DNA of 64,000 bases, taken from positions 1,585,345 through 1,649,344 of the forward strand of contig BCKC01000008.1 of the NCBI GenBank assembly GCA_001600455.1, given 5' to 3'. Positions 46,147 to 58,632 of the stretch are shown piece after piece. The position numbers were made by a program, and so were the translations under genes. The notes beneath the pieces were generated by a model that saw only the letters and a list, made by a program, of their open reading frames with translations, ran no database searches and was not told the origin of the DNA. The stretch comes from Endocalyx cinctus. Lineage: Eukaryota > Ascomycota > Sordariomycetes > Amphisphaeriales > Apiosporaceae. Every line of letters begins with the position of its first letter. Positions within the stretch are counted from its first letter, which is position 1.

Positions 46147-47611
46147 TCAATAACTCAAACCGGGTTCATGAGCTTGATTCCACCCCGTAATGTAACGTCT
46201 CCGAAACCAGGTCCCATTCAGTCCCACTTCTCCGTTACAGTAACTATATCAGAAAAAAATCTTGAAAATCACTTACCTCAAATATTTCTCTCTCCAATGT
46301 GAGATGGCTCCCGGCTCTGGCATGCAAGTCTCGTTGACAATGATTCTCGCCCCTGGTTTCAATGCAGGGACCAAAGCTTTGAGGATCAATACGCAATACT
46401 TATCGGACCAGTTGTGGAAGACCCAACGAAAGAAGTAGATGTCTGCTTGTACCGGCTGTGGCTTGAAGAAATCGTATTCTATGTATTTGAGTCTTCCTTC
46501 TAACTGCTCCGGGATCTGGTTATTTGCTCCCTCAAACATGATCGCCATGTCTTGGACAATGATAGAGATGTTGGGGAATTGTGTAGCAATGTCTTTACTA
46601 ATGTGGCCCGAGCCACCTCCCACGTCAACAATTTGTACTTGACCAAGAGCTTCCCAGTCATAGTCGCGAATGACGTGTGACGAGCTGTATTCATGCATCA
46701 GCATGTAAGCCTTCATGCTGTTGGCAAATCGGTAACCGCGTACTGGGTCCTGCTGGAGAACCTCGTAGATACTTCTTCCCGAGCTATCTGCTAGAGCGAA
46801 ACCCTTTATCGATCAGTGTTAGGGACCAGTGCCACCAATCAGTAGAAGCGGATATGACGTATTAATCCAACATACCGTTTGGGCTGGCTCCTCAGATCCT
46901 GGCCATTTCTGCAGAGCGTCCACCATCTACAGAATAATAGTTAGCTCGTTTCTATTAGGCGATTATTTTATACTGTTTTATCTTCTAACCTTTACAGAAG
47001 CAGGCCACAGCTCATGGGTACCCAAAGCCACCCAGTCATTAGCCACAGGGTTCGGCAGTGCTTTAGAAGCTTGAGTATGTGCCAGGCTTCCAGGTTCGGG
47101 TTCACAAAACACTCTCATCGTCACCGCATGTCTCGGAACTCGGCGCAGAGACTGCTCGTCTAGGCTAGTTTGCTTAGCAACAGCTTCGAACGTGGTATGA
47201 CCTCCCAATGGCACTAGCTCGGCAATTTTGAGACGTGAAATGGCTGCCAAGGACACGCAATTATTGAACTATATGCTCGGTAGTTAGCGGAATATTCTCA
47301 TGAAAGAGAGCGAATGAAAGGGCTCTAAGCTACTTTGCCTCCTGTGAAGACAAGGGCTCACTTACAGATCCGTGTCTGTATATGATGTCTAGAGGACCTT
47401 GAAGCAGGTCTTGGAGCTCGGCGGCACAGTCGATTATTAGGTCTCTAACATCGACAGTTTCGCGAGGCATCGTAGTCGGGGCCTCCTCATCGAACGATGC
47501 AGACGGCGCTCCATAAGCTGACAGAATTGCTTCTAGCTTCGTAACCGACTTGGAAATGGACAACGCAAGTTGGGAAATGCGAGAAGTAGATTGATCGGTC
47601 ATGATGGGCAC
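46147..47611 (-). CDS. SAM-dependent O-methyltransferase (COMT-like), C-terminus abnormal
   Basis: Five exons modelled on the minus strand, 47366-47611, 47268-46990, 46926-46876, 46803-46277 and 46243-46147, give 399 residues. If the last intron is retained the protein stops at 46272. Features: an N-terminal dimerisation and winged-helix region (CVSLAAISRLKIAELVPLGG), then IYEVLQQDP, the SAM-binding VDVGGGSGHISKD, FRWVFHNWSD with the presumed catalytic His, and PGARIIVNET. After WREKYL the usual last 50-60 residues of the family (an ERT..EW..LF..A.F-like segment) are missing. The modelled fifth exon encodes unrelated sequence. It probably methylates a hydroxyl of the cluster product if active, but may be a 3'-truncated allele. 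Confidence 0.8.
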
Positions 47612-48201
47612 GAATTTTTACTCACTTTGTTTATTGTGGGGAACACTCAGATCGATGTGGTAGAATGAATAAGGACGAATGGCTTGGGTCAGAGGGTGGA
47701 GGACTCAAGTGGTGCTTAGTATATTGGAATATATAAGAGCTAGTCAAACGAACTTACGCAAGCTTGGGGCGATGCGCTGTATGGTGTACCAAAAAAGCTG
47801 GTGCACGCCAAGGCAGGCACTGTTGTTTAATTGCGCCCCGCACATGTGCAAGAGAGGAGAGCACTATTATTGAAGATGTAAGGCTCTTCTTATTATGCGA
47901 TCCATGATGTACCGAGTTACCTACCGCTGAAGTACTGTGCATGTAGTGGTGTAAGTATAAACTTAGGGGGTGGGATTATTAATAAGGGGTGATGGTAGTA
48001 CGTACTGGGCTGATGCCTGGGAAAGATAACATGGACTATATATTTACGAGCTATATTCATATAAAAGGAATAATGTAGATTTCAGAAAGTTTTATACGAT
48101 ATCCTAGCGTTTCTCATAAGCCGCTCGTAAAATTGTCAGACCTGCGTCTATTTACCTTCCGCTCATACTCAAAGCTTAATTATCTGTTTCTAATCCCCAT
48201 C
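47612..48201. promoter_or_regulatory. divergent intergenic region, O-methyltransferase to adenylation gene
   Basis: A 590-bp spacer between oppositely oriented cluster genes, presumably holding both promoters. No specific site could be assigned. Confidence 0.5.
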
Positions 48202-49377
48202 ATGGTAGCCTGGTCCTGTCTTCAGGATGTTATTAGCGGCGGAGCCGGGCCAGGGACCATCATTTGCTACGACTTAGGAAATATCTCAAGTCCACGATGC
48301 ATCTCTTACAAGGACTTGCTGGCCCAAGCGCAGCGAAACAGTGTGACGATCCGCAATATTCCTGAGTTTCAAACACGCCAACCAGTAGCGTTATACCTTG
48401 ATACGCATATGAGTAACATCATCTGGTTTTGGTCCGTACTCTTTGCCAATGGTCTTCCTGTAATACTGTCACCCAGCAACACCGCCCACGACCAACTCCC
48501 TGGCCTTGCGATTCTCCTAGAACATCCTCTTTGCATCACCACTGATGATATGGCGAGAACACTTCGATCAGACCATGGGATGAACATTATCACCGTTGAA
48601 AGAATACAGAGACAGGATGTGCCTTGCACCAGGCCATTACAGTATCTTCAGTTCCAAGGAGGTTCAGCCACAGCTTTCCTGATGTTAACATCAGGCAGCA
48701 CTGGAGTCCCCAAGGCCGTGACTCTGTCTCATCGTCAAGTTCTCGCCGCAGTGGCAGGAAAGGCTGCCGTGCGTGCACTTCCCCCAGGAAATCGTCCATT
48801 GTTCAACTGGATAGGGCTCGATCACGTGGCAAGCCTAGTTGAGATCCATATACAAGCTCTGTGGTTGGGCATTGACCAAGTTCATGCTCACGCAGCTGAT
48901 ATTGTTTCTGGGCCAAGAAATTTTCTGGAGCTCTTACATCGTCACAAAGTCTCTAGAACCTTCGCTCCAAATTTCTTTCTAGCTAAGCTTGTCACGGCCA
49001 TGCAGGACAGAGAAGACACGGATGAAAAAGATCTCGAGAACTTAGATCTCTCGAATCTTAATATTCTCGCATCAGGGGGTGAAGATAACAACGTGGACAC
49101 TTGCCTTGCGGTATCCTCCCTATTACATCAATACGGGGCTCCTCGAAACGCTTTAGTCGCCGGATTTGGCATGACAGAAACTTGTGCAGGGGCAATCTTC
49201 AACCTAGAATGTCCTGACTACGATGCTAAAAAAGGCAGATCTGTGGCCTCGCTTGGTAAATGTATGAATGGGATTGAAATGCGCATAGCGGCCTCTGGAG
49301 AAGACTCGAAACCCGCTTTAATATATGATTACCAAGCTCCCAATTTACCTCCACAAGCTCTATTAACGCGCTCATAA
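48202..49377 (+). CDS. truncated adenylation (AMP-binding) protein
   Basis: A single frame of 391 residues from the first ATG (MVAWSCLQDVISGG). It shows the N-terminal subdomain of an ANL adenylating enzyme: CISYKDLLAQAQRNS, VALYLDTHMSNIIWFW, P-loop LMLTSGSTGVPKAV, FNWIGLDHVASLVEIH, and FGMTETCAGAIFNLE. Core motifs after the GMTE block (the TGD region, the hinge and the C-terminal lysine) are absent, and it ends in unrelated sequence after about residue 370. Only 94 bp separate the stop from the polyketide synthase 3' end, so the missing 150 or more residues cannot lie downstream. The style (GLDHVASLVEIH) matches fungal NRPS-like or multidomain adenylation proteins. Probably a non-functional remnant, although the frame is still open. 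Confidence 0.8.
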   Translation: MVAWSCLQDVISGGAGPGTIICYDLGNISSPRCISYKDLLAQAQRNSVTIRNIPEFQTRQPVALYLDTHMSNIIWFWSVLFANGLPVILSPSNTAHDQLPGLAILLEHPLCITTDDMARTLRSDHGMNIITVERIQRQDVPCTRPLQYLQFQGGSATAFLMLTSGSTGVPKAVTLSHRQVLAAVAGKAAVRALPPGNRPLFNWIGLDHVASLVEIHIQALWLGIDQVHAHAADIVSGPRNFLELLHRHKVSRTFAPNFFLAKLVTAMQDREDTDEKDLENLDLSNLNILASGGEDNNVDTCLAVSSLLHQYGAPRNALVAGFGMTETCAGAIFNLECPDYDAKKGRSVASLGKCMNGIEMRIAASGEDSKPALIYDYQAPNLPPQALLTRS

Positions 49378-49471
49378 TACTATTTTGTGAAAAACAGAGC
49401 CAAGAACAGTTATTAAGTATCAGTTATCTGAAGACAACCTTATGCCAGTTTTCAAATAAGTACCCATTCGC

Positions 49472-52400
49472 CTATTCATTCAGTAACTGTGATTCCTTGG
49501 CAATAAGTCGAGCCAAATCGTCGATACTGCCAGTTCCTCGCAGGATCATTAACGGAATATCAGCATGTAGATGAGCGTTTATCCAGTGCCGCAGCTCTAC
49601 TGATACGAGCGAGTCTACGCCGTAAGTACTCAGCCCCTGTGATGCGCTTAACGATTCAACGGGGGTCACAATCAGCTTGCTAAGCTGTTGGAGAACCGCC
49701 TGGCAGATAATCTCTATAGCATCATCAATGTCGGTAGCGTTTTGAAGGCGTTGAGATACATCCATCGACTTGCCTTCGTCCTTGTGAGTTCCATTATCTT
49801 TTGTCAAGAGGTGCATGAAGCGTGGATCCTTCAACCCGGTATCTTTGTAGCCATCGGAGCTGTTCTTATGTGGGGCCATACCGATGGTGCAGACCCTTTC
49901 TGCCACGTCTAAATTATCCGAGTGAGTGATTCCAAAATCAATCAGGGCGAGAAGTTGAGAGACGGTGATAGATGACATGCCATAGCGCTCCAAACTCGCT
50001 AATACTTCTGGGTTCTCGCTCGCAAAGCCGGCGTCGGAAACCGGTCCGACGTTGATAGAGAAGCCCGGTAAGCCGTGGGTGGCACGGTGGCGTACTAGCG
50101 CATCTTGGAAACTACATCCAGCCGCGTAATTGGCCTGCCCAACGTTACCGCATACGGCGACCATGGAGGACAAGACGATGAAGAATTCTAAGCTGTCGCC
50201 GAATTGCTCGTGAAGATTTAACGTGCCTTGGACCTTCGGAGCAAGTGCATCGTGCCACTGGCCGGTACTCATTTCTTCAAAAACGCAGTCCTGGTGATAT
50301 GAGAGTAAATTAGCATATGAAGAAGTGAGACAAGATCGACGAGGCTCGACTAGAAAAGTGGAATCTAGTGTTGGATTAGAACGTACCTTGAGAACCATAG
50401 CAGAGTGTATAATTCCGCGAATGGGAGGAAGCCCATCGCGTGCTAAATCGTCGACAAGTGAGTTCAAATCATCTCTTAAACTCACATCACACCTCTTCGC
50501 TATCACCCTAATTCCTCTCACCCGTAGACGTCTCATGAAAGTTTGGCTCTCTGGATTTCTATCACCAGATCGAGATAGTGACACGATATTTCTTGCCCCA
50601 CGCCTTGCTAACCATGAAATGATTTCACGGCCAAGTCCACCGCATCCACCAACAACTCCATACGTGGCGTCAGGTTTTAAATGGGCTTCTTCCGGGGCTG
50701 GAGGAATAGCCTAATGTCAAGTCATTCGTTAGCATCATGAAAGCTTATAAATTAAAGTGACATGAGGTATTAAGAACTAGGACAATCCAAAGCACGCTTA
50801 CCTCTACTTGTTGATTCTCTTCAACGCGTAAAATGATCTTTCCGGTATGTTTAGCGGCTTGAATCTCACGAAAGGCCGTTTTGATTTCTGATATGGGCAT
50901 AATAGTAAGTTGGACTGGCTTAATCGCATTTGTCGCCAGAAGATCGGCAACATTTTCGAGTAGGCGTCTGGCGAGAGATTTGTTTTGCTCAATGATGAAT
51001 GAAAGCTCTACGTAAGCAAAGGTGATATTATTAAGCAGGAACCCCATGGGCATAAGTGCATCGTGCATCAGTTCCTTCCGACCAATCTCCACGAAACGCC
51101 CGAATGGAGCAACGATGTTCGTCGAGTGTCGGAACATCTCGCCACTCAAAGAATTCAGAACAACATCAACGCCCCTCCCCGAAGTCATTGACTTGATACC
51201 GCTGTAAAATTCTGGGGTGCGACTGGAAAAAATATGATCGCTAGGAATACCATATCTGTCTTCGAGTAACTGCCTCTTGGTGCTACTACTCACGGTGACA
51301 AAAATCTCGGCCCCAAGATGTTGTGCTAGCATGATAGCAGCCTGACCCACGGCACCGGCGGCAGAATGGATGAGGACTGTGTCTCCCTTGGAGAGACGGC
51401 CCTTGTTGACAAGTGAATAGTATGCAGTGGCCCAAACAATAGGCACCGAGGCTGCCTCCTCAAAAGTCATATCTTCTGGCATGATATGGCAACAGTCTCC
51501 GTGCACGGTCGGATAATTTGTGTACGAGCGGGAATACAACGCGTATACGTGATCTCCGAGCTTAAAGCGACCTTTCATGTTCGCGCCAACTTCGATCACG
51601 ATACCGCTGCAGTCATTACTCATTTCAGTAATTCCTTCTAGCTGGTCGGCGGCAATAAGCACGTCCTTGAAGTTGACACTTGCTGCTCGGAGCTCGAGCC
51701 TCACGTCATCGGGACCAATGCCCAAAGTTGCCATATTGTCATCTTTCCAGCGCAAAGTATCAAGCAGCCCAGGCGTACCTAGTTCTGCCATAAGTATACG
51801 ACCTTTGACTAGAAAGGGAGATAGTACTGGTTGTGCTTGCCGCAGAAGACTGTGGACATGGCTATTTGCGTGTCGACGTGGGAGAACGCGGGACACGAAG
51901 AGTTGTCCGTCTTTCTCGACGTATTCATTTTCTAATTTTTGCTTCTTGCCGCCAAGTTCAAGCTCAATATTTTGAACTAGAATGGGAAGAGTATTTGACA
52001 TTTTATTGGACAATAAACCATCTTCCGACATTATATGCAAGGTAATGAAGGGTGTATAAGGATACTCGAGGCGAAGACAGCGAGCAAATCCTTGCCAAAT
52101 ACGACCGTCCAAAGCACTGTAATCATTAGTTTCGTTACCAAAATCGATGAAGATAACCGTTCGAGCTTTCGAAATCCACTGTTGAAATGAAACCAGGTCC
52201 GATTGAGTCAAGCCATCGCATAGCAACTTGGCTATATCTGGAAGCACAACCACGATGTTCTCGTCTGAGGACGACGTTGATAATTTATGGGTTATAACCT
52301 CATTATTTGGGAAATCATTTCTTATCAAATCCAAGTCGCCGTAATTTCTAGAAAAGTCTTCATGGTTGGTTACTAGATGGAGGGGATAGTGCTTATCAAT

Positions 52401-55400
52401 ATCCTGTGCTTCGGGTGTGCTCGCCACAAACACAGTAATTGACCCCCCTTCAGAATCTGCGTAATCCTGGAAGCATGGATCCGAGTCAACAAAACCGGCC
52501 ATATTCAGTCGGGCACACCATTCTGGCACGGAAAGCAGCGGGGATAATCGGCGACCTTCGTCATAACCTGCCCACCAGCCTTCAAAAACACCAAATATCA
52601 GGCCGAAATAAGGCGTTGATTTGGTAACTTCCATCAGGATAAACTTTCCGCCCGGTACCAGAAGAGATTTTATATTTTCCAAAGTGCTGCTTAAACATGG
52701 CGTCGCGTGGATGACGTTACTAGCAATGATGAGATCGTAGCTATCTTCGTCAAATCCTTGCTCGGATACGTTCCGCCCAATGTCCAATATGGAAAACTCG
52801 ACGATGCTAGCCATATCGCCGAGACGCTCTCTAGCTTTGTTGAAAAAACCAGTGGAAATGTCGGTGTAATCATACCTACTGACACATAAATTGCCATCTT
52901 TATTCAATGCGCGCAAGATAGGTTCAGTCGCCGAGCCCGTCCCTGCACCAACCTCGAGAACTTTGATCTTGGGCTTTTGTCTCCCTAGATGATGGCAATA
53001 CTCAGCCATCTGGTCAATAGCTCTTGTACACCGCTCTTCGACATATATTCGACCTAGGAGATTGTTAGGTGTGAGCAAAGATAGCGGATCTATTTTATCT
53101 GTCAATATGTCACAGAGATGCGGCCCAAGCTGGAGAATAGCTTCACCGATGGGTCCAATGTCGAGACCGTTTGGCACTTCGGGAAACTGCGGAGCCACGG
53201 ATAAACCATTGACAAGTTGCCGCATCCATTCAAAGAAATGGTGACGGTGGGGTTGTTGAATGTCGTGTGGTTTCATGTTGGTCACAGTTATCCAGACGTA
53301 GTGATAAACAAGGGCGTCGACGTACTGATTTAGTTCGTTATAGTTGCTAGGTGATATGGATGACTTGCAAATTTGGTTGCGATGCTCTGGTATCCATGAG
53401 TCAACGTAAGTAACCCAATCGACCCCGTGACATAAATCTTCATTTCCAAGAGTTTCCGCCAGACGTCCTGGAAGCTTGCTGAGATGAATACCCTGAGCAG
53501 CCACCATGATACTATGCTGTAGATTACTCTTGTTACGAATGATAACGTCGTAAGTAAGCGCACTTCGGCTGGCTATCGAGGTGCTAATAAGCTCATCGCT
53601 ATCTGCCAGATCTTCGTTGACAATCCGTAGTTGCTCGATAAAATTAGGCACCAATGCCGAGGTGACACCATTTTCCACAACTTCTACTGCGCACATGCCA
53701 TGGAAGAGACACGAATCAAGCAGGCCGGTATGTATAATGTCCCCCATGCCTCCTGGTTCGCCATCCGTGACCGGTATTTTGTAGGTTGAAATACTCGCTC
53801 TATTCCTAGTGGTTAGATGCGACATGTTATTAAAAGGCTGTGACCAATCGAGGCCGGCTCTTTGAAGTCTATGGTAGAACCTTTCTGGGCTTGTATTCTG
53901 GCCGCTTTCTAGCTGCAACTGGGAGAGCTCAGCCAGCCCCGGCATAGAATCACACGTTTCCACGGGCTTGGTTTCAGCGCGGACTAGGCCACGACAGTGC
54001 TCGTTCCACGATCCGCTGTCATCGACGACAAAAATCACGAACTCATTCCAGAAGAGGCTCGGTTCTCGTGCTGTTCTTGCTGCCGGACGCAGCACAAAAC
54101 TCAACTCCACTGTTGGCTTTTCATCAGATATCATGATAGCTCTTCTGATACTAATATTTCGAAAAGTGATACTTTGAACTTTAGTTCTAGGCTCTGTCAT
54201 CCACATATGCTGCCGCACAGCTTGGATGGCCATTGTAATGTATCCAGTTGCAGGAAATACAATCTGTCCTTGAACTATGTGACCACGCAACCACGGTGTT
54301 GAGTCAAGACTCAGGATCTTACGCCATCGAGGTTCAATTTTATTCACGTCTGGAGAAAGATTTCCCAAAAGATTGTGTGGAAGATGCGCTCGAAACCTGT
54401 AATCTTTTGAAATGCGAGTCTCGTGCCAAAAAGTCTGGTCATTGTCGAACGGGTAGGGCGGGAGGTCCTCCAGTAACCTCAAACATTCCTGCTCCCCTTG
54501 AAGTGCGTTCATTCTAACGTTGACACCTCGGACGCGAAGAAATGCAATGCACTCGAGAAGAGCCAATCGAGGATCTTTGCCTCTCCTGAGTGCATTGGTA
54601 TAAATATTTTGGTCAACTCCACTTGACGTTGCTTTGAGGATTTGCTTAATTGGGCCACCGAGCTGAGAATGTGGCCCAATCTCAACGATGGCACCGATCG
54701 GATTATCTGTTGATTTATCTTCATACATAGCACGAAGAGCCTGGAAGAAAAGGACTGGCTGAGTTAAGTTCTTGGTCCAGTAACTAGGAGACAGATCAGC
54801 GCCTTGGACTTCTTTCCCTGTCATCGAACTGAACATGCGTGCCGATTCGGCGTTTACTGATTCTTTCATGTTAGAGAGTAAAGCATCCAAATACTTGTCC
54901 TCAATGAATTTCATCTGATGAGAATGATAGGCTGCTCCATTTGTAGGTAATTTGCGGTTGAAAATACCATCGGCATCGAGCGTGGTTTTTAATGTGTCTA
55001 CCGCTGCCATATCTCCCGATACGGTTACGCTGGAGGGGCTATTGAAACATGCTATTCGTATTCGGCCGTGATAGGACCCAAGCTGGTCAAGATATTCAGT
55101 AACGGTTTCAGCATCGGAACCAACAGCAATCATGGCACCAGGAGATTCCCTGAGTTTCTCAGCCAGCATCTCACCGGTCAGTTTGCCTCGAAAGTAAGAC
55201 GCCGTCATGGCATCCTTGAAAGAAATTGCTCCGGACGCATAAGCAGCCGCAATCTCTCCGCTGGAATGTCCTAGCACGAAGCTCGGGAAGACGCCATAAG
55301 AGGAGAGAAGGTTGACTAGCGCTAGTTGAATTGCCGTGGTGGCTGGTTGGGATATTTCCGGATCATTGATGGACGACTCTTGCTTAGAACGGTATAACTC

Positions 55401-57566
55401 GGTAATTAAATCCCACTTGCAGCCAATGTCAAAAAGATGCTGGCGGGCATGTTCAATAGACCGAGAAAATAGCGGATTAGACCCGAGAAGCTCACAGCCC
55501 ATCCCCGCGTACTGGGCTCCTTGACCGCTAAAGACGAATGCTATTTTCACGTTCTCTTTTTTCTCCTGGCGAGGTACTTTAAAACGAGATGCCATAACCA
55601 GCTTTTCAATTAATTCGTCCAACGTTGAAGCCACGAGGGATAGTTTATGTTCGTGAACATCTTGTTTCTCAAGGCTGTACGCTAGACGCCGAAGGATGGT
55701 ATCGGCGTTAGATGAATCTCGATGTTTTAAGACTAAGTACTTAGCTAGACGACTGCAAAGTCTTTTGCACGACTTCTCGCTGGCGGCAGAGAGAAAGAAT
55801 ATCCGTGGCTTCCCCGTTACTGGAACGATGAGTGATGCATCAGTGCGAGGAGATTGAATGGTCATGGAAGATAAAACACCTGTCGATGATTCTACAATGA
55901 CGTGGGCATTGGTACCACCGTAGCCGAAACTTTAGATGTAAAAGAATATTAGTTATTACATTGTAAAACAGGCCACTGGCAAATGTTGCTGCTCGTTACA
56001 TACCTGTTAACTGAGATCCTGGAAAGCGGTCGCTTTTCAAGCTGAACTGGTATCTATGCACAGTTAGAAAATTTTAATAAAATCTGATTAGGTAGTAATC
56101 ACTTACACAAAGATTCCATTTCTCTAGAGGTATATCAGGATTCGGAATTTCGTAGTTGGCTTGTGGGGGAATTATGCCGTGTTCAAGCATAAGGACGGCT
56201 TTCATCAACCCTGCGAGTCCTGCAGTACTTTCTGTGTGGCCTATATTACCCTTAATGGATCCCATGGGTAGCCTTGAGTCTCTTACTTTGCCAGCAGTGA
56301 AAGCGGAAGCAATAGCGCTGACCTCAATCGGATCGCCCACTTTTGTACCAGTGCCATGTGCTTCGACGTAATCCACGTCAAGATCAAGTTTAGCTCGACC
56401 ATAGGCTTCCAAGATAGCCTCCTTTTGCGCAGAAGCACTAGGAACGCTAATTCCGGGCGTCCGACCATCCTGATTTAAAACGCTATTGCGAATCACGGCC
56501 CGAATATTGTCGCCATCTCGTAAGGCGGCTGAAAGGGGCTTAAGCATAATACCCACGCAGCCTTCTCCTCGGCCATAGCCGTTGGCTCGAGAATCGAAAG
56601 CGAAAGAGCGTCCTTCCTCAGAAAACATCTTCAGCCTGCTTTGGTAAGCGAAGCGCTGAGGGTCGAGGATCATGTTCACTCCTCCGACAAAACACTGGGA
56701 CGACTCGCCGCTGCGTAGGCTCTGTACGGCTTGATGCAATGCGACTAGACCTGAAGAGCACCCTGTATCCAAAGTAAAGCTTGGTCCTCGTAGGTCAAAT
56801 GTGTAAGAGATTCGGTTGGAAGATATGGCGGGGCCGGTGCCGGTGACCAAGTACAGTGGAGGAGATTCGATATCCCGTGTTTGAATCTCATGGTAGTCTG
56901 TGGACCACTGGCCAACGTAGACCCCAGTTCGAGAGCCAGCCAAAGATTCGCGACTAAGTCCAGCATTCTGAAAAGCCTCATAAGCTATTTCAAGAAGCAG
57001 ACGGTGCTGAGGGTCTATAGCCTAGGTAATTGAGAAAAAAAAGTATTAGTATTTTTTGGTCGAATGCGCTGTGATACTAGTAGGTGATGTTACTTACAAA
57101 AGCCTCAAGTGGGTTTATTTTAAAAAATGATGCATCAAACCCCGCAATGTCTTCTTTCAGAAAATGTCCACCACCTGTATTTGTCTACATTATACGGAAG
57201 GTTGGTTAGTCGTAAGTTCCGGTGAAGCCTTGGCATCATAAGGAGCGCGCTTAAACTCACTGTTCCTTGACGATGCTCGGAGGGGTCATAAAATCCGCTC
57301 AGGTTAAACCGTTTGCTGGGAAATGGTGTCCATGCTGTACGTTTAGACACAAGCATGTCCCACAAACTGGCTGGGTCGTGCGCATCTCCAGGAAGACGAC
57401 AGCTCATACCTATTATGGCAATGGGCTCAAGCGGCCCTTCGCTGGAGCTGGAGCTACCATCGGAACTACCAACACTCGAACCAGGCTCTGGCGGAGTGAA
57501 GCATGGCACAGAACTGATGTCCGTGTCTTGGCTGTGATTTGCATACTCAGAGATGTTCTCGTTCAT
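49472..57566 (-). CDS. highly reducing type I polyketide synthase (KS-AT-DH-MT-ER-KR-ACP)
   Basis: Seven exons on the minus strand, 57261-57566, 57098-57184, 56107-57021, 56004-56053, 50802-55929, 50387-50710 and 49472-50290, give 2542 residues. KS: EPIAIIGMSCRLPG, Cys219 in DTGCSSGLVALH, His in EAHGTGT and GNIGHTE. AT: Ser675 in GHSSGE. DH: His1004 in WLRGHIVQGQIVFP and Asp1192 in HTGLLDSCLFH. C-MT: VLEVGAGTGSATE (about 1444-1456). ER: HSAAGAVGQAAIMLAQ and VVLNSLSGE (ER about 1860-2155). KR: GVVGGCGGLGRE and QANYAAGC. ACP: GVDSLVSVELRHW near the C-terminus. All key residues are present, so a fully reduced, C-methylated chain is possible. There is no thioesterase, so release needs a partner, plausibly the clustered acyltransferase or ligase. 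Confidence 0.95.
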
Positions 57567-58632
57567 TTTGAGGTATTGATGATGGGTAGGTAGACGAGAT
57601 ATTTACGTTTGTATATTAAAAGTATAATAAAGACAAGCCAGTCATGTATGAATTAAAGTGACTTCAAACGCAAGAAAAGAAGAAGAAAAAAGAGTTATTG
57701 GGGAGATCTTGCGACCAAATGTATCTGATGCTTGATTCGTAGTTGAACAGTCTAAATGATTGACTACCACATTACGGGCAACTGTCAGTTTTCAACACGT
57801 ATCACAAATGGAATTGATATAGGATAAAAATCCCTAATACCACATCATCTGCTAAGCTCATCACACCAAGGTGACAGAATCGATTTGGCTTGTTAAGCTA
57901 CTCCTAACTGATTCTTGTTGCGGTGATGATGTTGTCAAGCCTCAAAAAATTAGCGTCAGTACACTGCATCATAACTAACACTACAGAATTGATCTACGCC
58001 ATGAGGTGCTAGTATAAAAAGAAAAGAAAAAGAAAAGAGATCGACGCATTCTACTGCATGAAGGCATCTCAATTTTCGTAGTAATAGTGGCTCTAGATAT
58101 TTCCGAGATGACTTGGCCAGTCAGTGCTATAATCAGCAGCCGTCTGTCACTCTGTACCAATATCCCAGGAGAAGCCTGCTTAATTCCTGCTTAAGCTACC
58201 TAGTCACGTTAGTGAACTTAGAGTATTGACTATATTCCTACTATTGAATCAAAGCCGCACTTTGTCTTGTATAATGACTTAGACAAATCGATGTCTAATT
58301 ACACCGTAATATTTACCGCACGAAAGCCGAACAAACAAAAGATTACATATTATTTGTTATTAATTCATCAAGACTTATGAGCTAAGGTGATTCTGTAATT
58401 TGACTAACGTAAGGGTATAATATATATTTATAGTGAAAATGTCGATGTTATAAGAAAATTATCGTTACATAAAGAGAATGCCGCATGAGTGTGCATTCTT
58501 ATTTATAACCCGGCTGTAATTACTTTAAGTAGTTATATACATACTACGGGTTATGAAACTTTTTTTTCCCTCTTCAATCTATAAAGCACTATCAAATATT
58601 TTCCTCTATCTACGAAGAAATAATTCCGAACA
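57567..58632. promoter_or_regulatory. divergent intergenic region, polyketide synthase to acyltransferase
   Basis: 1.07 kb between two divergent cluster genes. A TATA-rich stretch (TATAATATATATTTATAG) lies at about 58417-58434, some 200 bp before the acyltransferase start. No gene is seen. Confidence 0.5.

Noticed and set aside
48133..48201. Extended start for the adenylation protein upstream of 48202
   Set aside because: The extension begins with TTG, adds a non-conserved tail, and the first ATG gives a normal family start.
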